From: an uncultured Rhizobiaceae group bacterium
GTDB taxonomy: Bacteria > Pseudomonadota > Alphaproteobacteria > Rhizobiales > Rhizobiaceae
DNA: 5,454 bases
Assembly: GCA_905479965.1 (NCBI GenBank)
Contig: CAJQOR010000269.1
Coordinates: 1 to 5,454, forward strand
Direction: 5' to 3'
Shown here: positions 1 through 5,430 of the stretch, one piece after another
Layout: each line of letters begins with the position of its first letter
How positions within the stretch are numbered: position 1 is the stretch's first letter
Translations under genes and position numbers: made by a program
Notes under the pieces: model-generated
What the model was told of the DNA's origin: nothing
Databases searched by the model: none
The model's input: the letters and a program-made list of their open reading frames with translations, nothing else

Positions 1-2
1 TT

Positions 3-320
3 GGAGAGCCGGCACCAAGCTATCTTTTAGAGATGAACTGGCTTCAATCACTTGGCCGCACATCCGATAATCCCAGAACACCGCATTTGCAGATCAACAG
101 CTTACCTGCGGTCAGACGCGCCTGCATGCGTGGCATCGGCATTTCACTGCTCCCGGACTATATGGTGTCTAAAGAAGATGGCTTGGTTCAACTGCAGATT
201 AATGCAGATATCCCCTCGTTTGATACGTACTTCTGTTATCCTGAAGAAATGAAAAACGTTGCGAAACTTCAAGTCTTCCGCGACTTCCTCGTTGCTAAAG
301 CACGTCGTTGGGAATTCTAG
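3..320 (+). CDS. lsrB: LysR-family transcriptional regulator, LsrB/VtlR-like (C-terminal part only)
   Basis: The reading frame is open to the left edge, so the N-terminal two thirds, including the helix-turn-helix, lie outside the window. The visible 105 residues look like the end of a LysR substrate-binding domain, with the typical stretch of INSLPAVRRACMRGIGIS followed by LLPDYMV. Two cysteines lie 64 and 27 residues before the C-terminus. In a protein of about 302 residues these would be positions 238 and 275, which match the positions I recall for redox-responsive cysteines of Sinorhizobium meliloti LsrB. The gene is followed by an AbcR-like sRNA candidate, the same arrangement as lsrB/vtlR with abcR in rhizobia and Brucella. 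Known family members respond to oxidative stress and activate abcR transcription. LysR membership is firm; the LsrB/VtlR assignment rests on the Cys spacing and the neighbour and is an inference. Another LysR paralogue is possible. Confidence 0.8.
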   Translation, partial: GEPAPSYLLEMNWLQSLGRTSDNPRTPHLQINSLPAVRRACMRGIGISLLPDYMVSKEDGLVQLQINADIPSFDTYFCYPEEMKNVAKLQVFRDFLVAKARRWEF

Positions 321-321
321 A

Positions 322-358
322 CCTATTACAAAATAGGCAAGCCAGCGAGAAAACGCTG
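322..358 (+). other. Two small hairpins just after the LysR-type stop codon
   Basis: CCTATT (322-327) pairs with AATAGG (332-337) across a 4-nt loop, and CAGCG (343-347) pairs with CGCTG (354-358) across a 6-nt loop. No run of T follows, so this is not a classic intrinsic terminator. It may protect the 3' end of the regulator mRNA or form part of a Rho-dependent end. Function is unknown. Confidence 0.3.
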
Positions 359-408
359 CAATAATAACCATTTGGACAATTTCGCTGCACCACACGCACA
401 TCTATAGC

Positions 409-425
409 TATGCATTGGGCGCATA
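409..425. promoter_or_regulatory. Candidate LysR recognition dyad (distal box)
   Basis: TATGC and GCATA form a perfect 5-bp inverted repeat separated by 7 bp, with the T-N11-A signature of LysR-type regulators (T411 and A423). Its centre at 417 lies about 65 bp before the predicted start of the sRNA at 482. That is the usual place of the recognition binding site in LysR-activated promoters. The regulator encoded just upstream is the natural candidate ligand. This is inferred from symmetry and position only. Confidence 0.4.
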
Positions 426-442
426 ACAGGCATGCGGGATAA

Positions 443-465
443 TTTATTGTCAAATGATTAATAAA
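443..465. promoter_or_regulatory. Candidate LysR activation dyad (proximal box)
   Basis: TTTATT (443-448) and AATAAA (460-465) are a perfect 6-bp inverted repeat with an 11-bp spacer, again giving T-N11-A (T448 and A460). The centre, near -28 relative to the predicted sRNA start, overlaps the -35 region, where a LysR activation site is expected. The AT-rich arms make chance occurrence more likely than for the distal box. Confidence 0.35.
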
Positions 466-475
466 GTATCATATT
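447..475 (+). promoter_or_regulatory. Candidate promoter of the AbcR-like sRNA
   Basis: TTGTCA (447-452) as -35 and CATATT (470-475) as -10 are separated by 17 bp, and the -10 resembles the alphaproteobacterial CTATAT type. Transcription would start near 482. The weak -10 fits a promoter that needs an activator. The alternative -10 TATCAT (467-472) would give only 14 bp of spacing. Confidence 0.4.
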
Positions 476-481
476 GTGGTT

Positions 482-586
482 AGCAAATGCACAATTGGTG
501 GTCACCTCCCAGTCCACCGCATGAGCTGTTCCCTCCGAAGGTAACTCCTTCATACTTGGCCGTGGTTTATCTACGGCCTTTTTTTT
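482..586 (+). ncRNA. abcR: AbcR-like (αr15 family) trans-acting small RNA
   Basis: About 105 nt can fold into three hairpins. The first is GGTGG (497-501) with CCACC (514-518), whose 12-nt loop exposes CACCTCCCAG. Next is an unpaired stretch (about 519-536) containing TTCCCTCC. The second hairpin is GAAGG (537-541) with CCTTC (547-551), and the third is an intrinsic terminator at 558-586. Two C/U-rich anti-Shine-Dalgarno motifs, one in the first loop and one in the linker, are the layout known for AbcR RNAs. Those RNAs bind Hfq and repress many ABC-transporter and other mRNAs by masking their ribosome binding sites. The position next to an LsrB/VtlR-like gene matches known abcR loci. No reading frame of note occupies this stretch. 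Many relatives carry two tandem copies, but only one is visible here. The 5' end is estimated from the promoter; the 3' end is well defined. Family assignment is from structure, motif and context, without an alignment. Confidence 0.72.
558..586 (+). terminator. Intrinsic terminator of the AbcR-like sRNA
   Basis: GGCCGTGG (558-565) pairs with CTACGGCC (571-578), an 8-bp stem with one G-U pair and a 5-nt loop, followed by eight T (579-586). After G587, T588, C589 comes a second run of T, which may act as a fail-safe tract or Hfq-binding tail. This is a textbook Rho-independent terminator. Confidence 0.92.
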
Positions 587-614
587 GTCTTTTTTTCAGG
601 CGCACCCAAAAGTT

Positions 615-647
615 GCTCACAAAAAAGGCACATCAAACTGATGTGCC
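615..647 (-). terminator. Intrinsic terminator of the aspartate aminotransferase gene
   Basis: GGCACATCA (627-635) and TGATGTGCC (639-647) form a perfect 9-bp stem with a 3-nt loop. On the minus strand the stem is followed by six T (621-626), 28 bp after the aatA stop codon. The plus-strand side has only a weak T content (TCGTT), so it acts mainly leftward and keeps aatA transcription out of the converging sRNA. Confidence 0.88.
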
Positions 648-674
648 TCGTTAAAAACGTGAGCTATTTTGTTC

Positions 675-1892
<1,218 letters not shown>

Positions 1893-1980
1893 TTATTACG
1901 AAAGTGGTATGTCGCAAGGGCAGTATTGTTGCAAGTTGAAAATCGAAAAATAACACTAATTTTTGTTTACATAATATAAA

Positions 1981-1995
1981 GCACATCTTATGCGC
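1981..1995. repeat. Imperfect dyad upstream of aatA
   Basis: GCACAT and ATGCGC flank CTT as an inverted repeat with one mismatch, about 100 bp before the aatA start. It could be an operator or chance. The rest of the 216-bp gap 1878-2093 shows no other gene and no clear promoter. Confidence 0.15.
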
Positions 1996-2055
1996 CACTA
2001 AATGGTCACAAAAACTATCCCGTCACGCCATATTTCAATCGCATTGAGGTCGATA

Positions 2056-2094
2056 TTTTTGATCATAACACCGTTAGAAACGGAGTATCAAAAA
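2056..2094 (+). promoter_or_regulatory. Leader hairpin covering the start of the 57-residue protein gene
   Basis: CCGTT (2071-2075) pairs with AACGG (2079-2083), and outside an internal loop TTTTTGAT (2056-2063) pairs with ATCAAAAA (2087-2094). The structure embraces the ribosome binding site GGAG (2082-2085) and the A of the start codon. If transcription begins upstream of 2056, translation would depend on melting or remodelling it. The outer stem is A-U rich and the internal loop uneven (7 and 3 nt), so stability is moderate. Confidence 0.35.
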
Positions 2095-2267
2095 TGGATC
2101 AATTCATACGCAATTCCCAAGCTGGAAAAGAAGACAAGCAATTAAAAGTAACAATCTTGGTATTTGCTGGATTTCTATTAAGCGTGACAGCAATTGCCGG
2201 GATCGGTCAAACACAAGACAAAGAGTTTTTTGCAACAGAGCAAATTCAGTTTACGCAGCGCTCATGA
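2094..2267 (+). CDS. Small single-pass membrane protein, 57 residues, unknown function
   Basis: An ATG with GGAG 8 nt upstream opens a 57-codon frame. The predicted protein has a charged, basic N-terminus (about residues 1-18, ending GKEDKQLK), one hydrophobic helix (about 19-38, VTILVFAGFLLSVTAIAGIG), and a short polar tail rich in Gln, Glu and Phe. The positive-inside rule suggests the N-terminus is in the cytoplasm and the tail in the periplasm. I do not recognise a family. Its last 22 bp overlap the 3' end of the convergent PH-domain gene, so the two mRNAs would be antisense there. Support comes from the good ribosome binding site and the sensible membrane topology; conservation has not been tested. 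It is short enough to be skipped by gene callers. Confidence 0.6.
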   Translation: MDQFIRNSQAGKEDKQLKVTILVFAGFLLSVTAIAGIGQTQDKEFFATEQIQFTQRS

Positions 2268-2863
2268 ACGGCCTTGAGCGCAATTTGCGGATCTCTTAAT
2301 CCAGACACAGTGATCGGCTTACCGGCCTTTGGATAAATATGCATGGACGCAACGCCTGTTATCTGGCCAAGCCAGCCATATTCCAGTTCGACATTCTTGA
2401 TAAACTGATAATCAATCTCCATCGGGTCTCGCGCCGGAAACCCTTTATGAACAATCAAATAATCATCAAACAACCTAATTCCCAAAGTCGCAAACTTTAG
2501 CACGTTATATGCAATAAGCAGCGGCACGCCCAACACCAAGACAAACATGCAAAGTCGCGCAATCGCTGAGTGCGATTGGTCATTAAAGTGAAGCCAGCCC
2601 CAAGCGCTGCCATATCCTATCGCGATAATCAAAGCGGGCAAAAGCAACGTTATGAGACTAGAACGAAAATGCAAATCAGATTGCTTATTTTGTTCAGCAA
2701 CTTTTACAATATTATCCAATCCAAATTCCCGATAATAAACTTTGTGACACGTTGTTTTTATAAGATTACGCGGAGTTTCACCAAAACTCAACTCTATAGC
2801 CAAACAGAACTGGTCAAATACGACTTGCTTATTTCCATAAAATAAGACATCAAATCCGTTCAT
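2246..2863 (-). CDS. Two-helix membrane protein with bacterial PH (bPH2/DUF304-like) domain
   Basis: The 205-residue product has a cytoplasm-like N-terminal part (1-65) without a recognised domain, two closely spaced membrane helices (about 69-91 and 102-122), and a C-terminal soluble domain (about 129-202). The latter has the pattern of bacterial PH domains: LFDDYLIVHKGF, then a strand with IDYQFIKNVELEYGWLGQITG, then MHIYPKAGKPITVSGLRDP and a closing helix. Such proteins sit in the inner membrane with the PH domain in the cytoplasm; their roles are mostly unknown. The start at 2863 is the only good ATG, but its ribosome binding site GGGAG lies 12 nt away. A 4-codon frame (GTG CGT AAA TGA) at better spacing from that site ends by overlapping this ATG, so translation may be coupled to it. 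It is divergent from the transporter gene and overlaps the 57-residue gene at its 3' end. Confidence 0.75.
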   Translation of the reverse strand: MNGFDVLFYGNKQVVFDQFCLAIELSFGETPRNLIKTTCHKVYYREFGLDNIVKVAEQNKQSDLHFRSSLITLLLPALIIAIGYGSAWGWLHFNDQSHSAIARLCMFVLVLGVPLLIAYNVLKFATLGIRLFDDYLIVHKGFPARDPMEIDYQFIKNVELEYGWLGQITGVASMHIYPKAGKPITVSGLRDPQIALKAVHERCVN

Positions 2864-2908
2864 TTACGCACAAAAGCTCCCTGCCAAACAATTATAGAAT
2901 GCTCTGAT

Positions 2909-3808
2909 ATGACAAGACGTAACGCGAATTTGCTTCTCCTACTTGCAGGCGCAGTTTGGGGCATGGGTTTCATTGCGCAAACAACAGCAATGGATGATAT
3001 CGCGCCCTATACGTTTGTTGGTGCAAGGTTCATCATTGCAAGCCTGGTGCTCATTCCCTTTGCCATGTGGGAAACTAAACGCGCTGAACTCGCCTTACCA
3101 CGAATTGCCTATCTTCAGTTTGTGATGATTGGTTTCGTTTTGTTTTTAGCAATGGGATTACAACAAGTTGGCCTGTTAACAACGACGGTTACCAATTCAG
3201 GTGTTTTAACCGGGCTTTATGTGATTTTCGTTCCTATACTAGCTTTGCTGCTTTACCGAACAATCCCGCACTTCATCGTGTGGCCAAGCGTTATACTGAC
3301 CTTTACAGGTATATATATGTTATCAGGTGGCGCCCTCACCTCGCTTTCTTATGGCGACGTGCTAACCATTGCATGTGCTGCATGTAATGCGCTTCAAATG
3401 GTGTTCATCGCCCGTTATGCTATTAAATATAATAGACCCATGACTTTTAGCTTCTTGCAATTCTTATCCATAGCCGTTTTTGGAACCCTTGTTGCCATCA
3501 CAACAGAACAAATCTCAATAGCCCCTTTAATGAACGCACTGCCTGAAATTTTATATGCAGGCATCTTATCAAGCGCGCTTGCATTTACCATCCAAGCAGT
3601 TGCACAGCGCTATACAACAGCACCGCAAGCTGCGATTTTCATGTCTACAGAAGTTTTATTCGCAGCATTATTTGGCGCGATATTCTTAGGCGAACGTATT
3701 GCTTTTATTGGATATATGGGCGGATTGTTAATCTTCATTGCGATGATCTTAACTGAAACCGTGCCCTTTATGAATTTCAAATCTTCAAAAAAATTAAGCC
3801 GTTCATAA
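2909..3808 (+). CDS. EamA/DMT-superfamily permease (10 membrane helices)
   Basis: The 299-residue product has the length and two-fold repeat of the drug/metabolite transporter superfamily. Ten helices can be placed at about 6-24, 31-54, 68-90, 96-118, 122-141, 148-174, 178-200, 207-234, 238-262 and 266-287. Family signs are AGAVWGMGFIAQ in helix 1, ARFIIASLVL in helix 2, the Asn-Ser-Gly and Pro pattern in helix 4, and STEVLFAALFGAIFLGE in helix 9, where each half ends with the usual acidic or basic residue. Members export amino acids or other small metabolites; the substrate cannot be read from the sequence. The ATG at 2909 has no clear Shine-Dalgarno sequence. A TATAGAAT (2893-2900) lies 9 bp before it, so a very short leader or leaderless mRNA is possible. 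A start further inside is less likely, since helix 1 begins at once. No intrinsic terminator is visible behind it. Confidence 0.88.
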   Translation: MTRRNANLLLLLAGAVWGMGFIAQTTAMDDIAPYTFVGARFIIASLVLIPFAMWETKRAELALPRIAYLQFVMIGFVLFLAMGLQQVGLLTTTVTNSGVLTGLYVIFVPILALLLYRTIPHFIVWPSVILTFTGIYMLSGGALTSLSYGDVLTIACAACNALQMVFIARYAIKYNRPMTFSFLQFLSIAVFGTLVAITTEQISIAPLMNALPEILYAGILSSALAFTIQAVAQRYTTAPQAAIFMSTEVLFAALFGAIFLGERIAFIGYMGGLLIFIAMILTETVPFMNFKSSKKLSRS

Positions 3809-3837
3809 ACCGTTCAGGTTCGAAATTGTAGCTTAGT

Positions 3838-3878
3838 CTCACATTCAAAACATCATGCGGTGACGCATAAAATGTGAG
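3838..3878 (+). promoter_or_regulatory. Leader hairpin sequestering the ribosome binding site of the BA14K-like gene
   Basis: CTCACATT (3838-3845) pairs perfectly with AATGTGAG (3871-3878). Inside lies ATGCG (3855-3859) with CGCAT (3864-3868), closed by the GNRA-type tetraloop GTGA. The 3' arm contains most of the only ribosome binding site, GAGG (3876-3879), 8 nt before the ATG at 3888. No T-run follows, so it is not a terminator. It could be a translational switch (temperature, protein, or sRNA driven) or an mRNA-stabilising 5' structure. The pairing is seen directly; the function is inferred. Confidence 0.5.
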
Positions 3879-3887
3879 GTAAGAACC

Positions 3888-4319
3888 ATGAGCAATATTA
3901 TAAAATCATTTATCATTGCAGCTTCAATCGCAAGCGTGACGTTATCAACAACAGCAACCGTGCAAGCGCATGATTTCCATAAAAGACATCATCATAAGCA
4001 CGTCGTGAAAAAGAATAAAAATGATGCAGTTGTTTGGGGTATTATCGGCCTTGCTGCCGGTGCGATCATTGCAAATAGCGCAAACAACCATCGCAAAACG
4101 CGTGTTTACCAGCAGCCTGCTCCGCAAAGAGTATATCCTGGTGCAAATCACTATCCTGCGGCACCCGGCAAACACTATCGTACCCGCTCATATGTAAGTT
4201 ACGAGCCATGGAGCCAAGGCTGGTATAATTACTGTTCGCAAAAATACCGTTCGTTCAACGCCAATAAAGGGACTTTCCGCGGCTATGACGGCAAAGACCA
4301 CTTTTGCGTCGTTAAATAA
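3888..4319 (+). CDS. Secreted BA14K-like protein with His-rich N-terminus
   Basis: The 143-residue precursor begins with a Sec signal peptide (1-27: basic start, hydrophobic core, VQA before the likely cut). The mature protein opens with a His/Lys cluster (six His within residues 28-38) that could bind metal or polyanions. A Gly/Ala-rich hydrophobic stretch follows (about 47-64, WGIIGLAAGAIIANSA), then a Pro/Tyr/Arg-rich linker, and a C-terminal BA14K-type module (about 107-140). That module has Trp108, Trp112, Cys116, the YRSF and GTFRGYDG segments and Cys140; the two Cys probably form a disulfide. The family is named for a 14-kDa immunoreactive Brucella protein and is common in Rhizobiales; lectin-like activity has been reported, but its role is unclear. 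The protein is expected in the periplasm or outer envelope. The start is supported by GAGG 8 nt upstream, which is buried in a leader hairpin. Its stop lies 3 bp from the convergent hydrolase stop. Confidence 0.85.
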   Translation: MSNIIKSFIIAASIASVTLSTTATVQAHDFHKRHHHKHVVKKNKNDAVVWGIIGLAAGAIIANSANNHRKTRVYQQPAPQRVYPGANHYPAAPGKHYRTRSYVSYEPWSQGWYNYCSQKYRSFNANKGTFRGYDGKDHFCVVK

Positions 4320-4322
4320 AAC

Positions 4323-4973
4323 CTAATTAAGACTGGTCAGGAATGGGTTTGATCGCCTCTCCTGGCCGATTTGTCCACCTGGGCCATGCCCACAAATAAA
4401 GCCAATATTGTCCCCAAGTGGAAGAACTTTATCACGTATCGAGTTCAGCAATTGTTGGTGATTTCCTCCCGGAAGATCTGTTCGGCCAATAGAGCCGGAA
4501 AACAACACATCTCCTACATGCGCAAATGCATTTTTTTCATTGTAAAAAATCACATGACCGGGCGCGTGACCAGGACAATGCAAGACACTAAATTTATGCC
4601 CCGAAAACGAAACTTCATCGCCCTCATGAAGCCATTTGTTGGTTGAGACGTTTTTCACATCCATCGTCACACCAAACATTTTAGCCTGATCTTCCAAACC
4701 TGATAACAGCGAAAGATCATCTTCATGCGGACCTAAAATATCAACGTTCAAATTTTCTTTGAGCTCTTCTGCACCGCCAGCATGATCAATATGCCCATGA
4801 GTAAGCCAGATGCCCGTGATCTTAAGTCCTGCTTCTTCAATCGCTTTTAAAATATGAGGTACATCACCACCAGGATCGACAACCACACCTTCTTTGGTGT
4901 CTTCATCAAACAAAATTGTACAATTTTGCTGAAATGGCGTGACTGGAACAATTATGGCACGAAGCTCAGACAT
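4323..4973 (-). CDS. Metallo-beta-lactamase-fold hydrolase, glyoxalase II-like (YcbL/GloC type)
   Basis: A 216-residue cytoplasmic metallohydrolase. The metal-binding set is complete: His59, His61, Asp63 and His64 in THGHIDHAGG, His136 in LHCPGHAPGH, the bridging Asp155 in HVGDVLF, and His196 in CGHGPGG. The segments GRTDLPGG (163-170) and ERRSNPFL (205-212) are typical of the short glyoxalase II-like group that includes E. coli YcbL (GloC). That enzyme splits S-lactoylglutathione, completing methylglyoxal detoxification. It lacks the C-terminal extension of classical GloB, so activity on other thioesters is possible. The start at 4973 is preceded by AAGGG with 7 nt spacing; a TTG five codons earlier (4988) falls on that site and was rejected. 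It is divergent from the Gly-rich gene and nearly abuts the BA14K-like gene at its 3' end. Confidence 0.9.
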   Translation of the reverse strand: MSELRAIIVPVTPFQQNCTILFDEDTKEGVVVDPGGDVPHILKAIEEAGLKITGIWLTHGHIDHAGGAEELKENLNVDILGPHEDDLSLLSGLEDQAKMFGVTMDVKNVSTNKWLHEGDEVSFSGHKFSVLHCPGHAPGHVIFYNEKNAFAHVGDVLFSGSIGRTDLPGGNHQQLLNSIRDKVLPLGDNIGFICGHGPGGQIGQERRSNPFLTSLN

Positions 4974-5002
4974 GTAAAAACCCTTCAATTATGATGAGAC
5001 TT

Positions 5003-5031
5003 ATATTGCATATTATTAGAGCTTTCGTCAG
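5003..5031 (-). promoter_or_regulatory. Candidate promoter of the glyoxalase II-like gene
   Basis: Read on the minus strand, CTGACG (5031-5026) and CAATAT (5008-5003) are separated by 17 bp and would start transcription near 4996, giving a leader of about 23 nt. The match to consensus is moderate and other AT-rich choices exist nearby. Confidence 0.3.
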
Positions 5032-5096
5032 TTGAAATCTCCATTCCCACCTCTGTTTTACATCACTAAATGGGAGCTTTCAGCAAAACCATGTAT

Positions 5097-5124
5097 TTGC
5101 CATATTTATTATGTTAGCTATCTA
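5097..5124 (+). promoter_or_regulatory. Candidate promoter of the Gly-rich small protein gene
   Basis: TTGCCA (5097-5102) as -35 and TATCTA (5119-5124) as -10 are 16 bp apart; transcription would begin near 5131, about 24 nt before the start codon. The palindrome at 5126-5139 would straddle the start point. Confidence 0.4.
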
Positions 5125-5125
5125 C

Positions 5126-5139
5126 ATGTTTTAAAACAT
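5126..5139. promoter_or_regulatory. Perfect 14-bp palindrome, possible operator
   Basis: ATGTTTTAAAACAT is fully self-complementary and lies directly after the candidate -10 and 11 bp before the ribosome binding site of the Gly-rich gene. Such placement suits a repressor operator. In RNA it has no room for a loop, so a DNA-level role is more likely. AT-rich palindromes of this size also arise by chance. Confidence 0.35.
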
Positions 5140-5154
5140 CAATAGGGGGAAATA

Positions 5155-5430
5155 ATGGAATTAATGCCACTCATCATTCAAATCGTGACTGGAATTGTCG
5201 GCGGGCACGCCGTTAGCGGCGCGTTGAAACAAACAGCTTTAGGAACCATTGGTAGATCAATTGCAGGGGCGATTGGCGGCGTTGGTGGTACAGCAATATT
5301 AGCAAGCTTGGGTGCTGGCGATTTAACAAGTGCCATGGGTGCATTAGCAGGCAGCGCGATCAGCGGTGTTGCTGGTGGCGGGATCGTATCCGGAGGGATC
5401 GGCGCTATCTTGGGCATGTTGAAAAAATAA
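5155..5430 (+). CDS. Small Gly/Ala-rich hydrophobic protein, 91 residues, unknown function
   Basis: The start has a strong ribosome binding site, AGGGGG, 5 nt upstream; the ATG three codons later is too far away. The protein contains 23 Gly and 14 Ala in 91 residues, few charged residues (Glu2, Lys25, Arg34, Asp56, and two Lys at the end), and no cysteine. Repeated small-xxx-small spacings (GIVGG, GAIGGVGG, GALAGSAISG, GGGIVSGG) suggest glycine-zipper-like helices packed in or on a membrane. It resembles short proteobacterial proteins of the pattern LIIQIVTGxVGG...LGTIGxSIAGxIGG, which are generally left hypothetical. A bacteriocin- or toxin-like role has been suggested for other glycine-zipper peptides, but nothing here shows it. 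It has its own promoter candidate and a palindrome. The 24 bp after the stop end the window, so its terminator cannot be seen. Confidence 0.75.
   Translation: MELMPLIIQIVTGIVGGHAVSGALKQTALGTIGRSIAGAIGGVGGTAILASLGAGDLTSAMGALAGSAISGVAGGGIVSGGIGAILGMLKK

Noticed and set aside
144..401. 85-codon minus-strand frame over the end of the LysR gene
   Set aside because: Antisense to a clear coding region and running into the regulatory gap; no family likeness and no ribosome binding site.
1960..1980. AT-rich stretch as an aatA promoter
   Set aside because: TATATT-like boxes exist on the minus strand, but none has an acceptable -35 at 16-18 bp.
4335..4367. GGTCAGGA/TCCTGGCC inverted repeat between the convergent BA14K-like and hydrolase genes
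   Set aside because: It lies inside the hydrolase coding region, has a 17-nt loop and no T-run on either strand, so I do not call it a terminator.
4974..4988. TTG start giving a 221-residue hydrolase
   Set aside because: The TTG overlaps the AAGGG site that serves the ATG at 4973, and it lacks a site of its own.
5178..5417. Pro/Ala-rich 79-codon frame on the minus strand
   Set aside because: It is the antisense shadow of the Gly/Ala-rich gene: GGC and GCx codons read as Pro and Ala on the other strand. It has no independent support.
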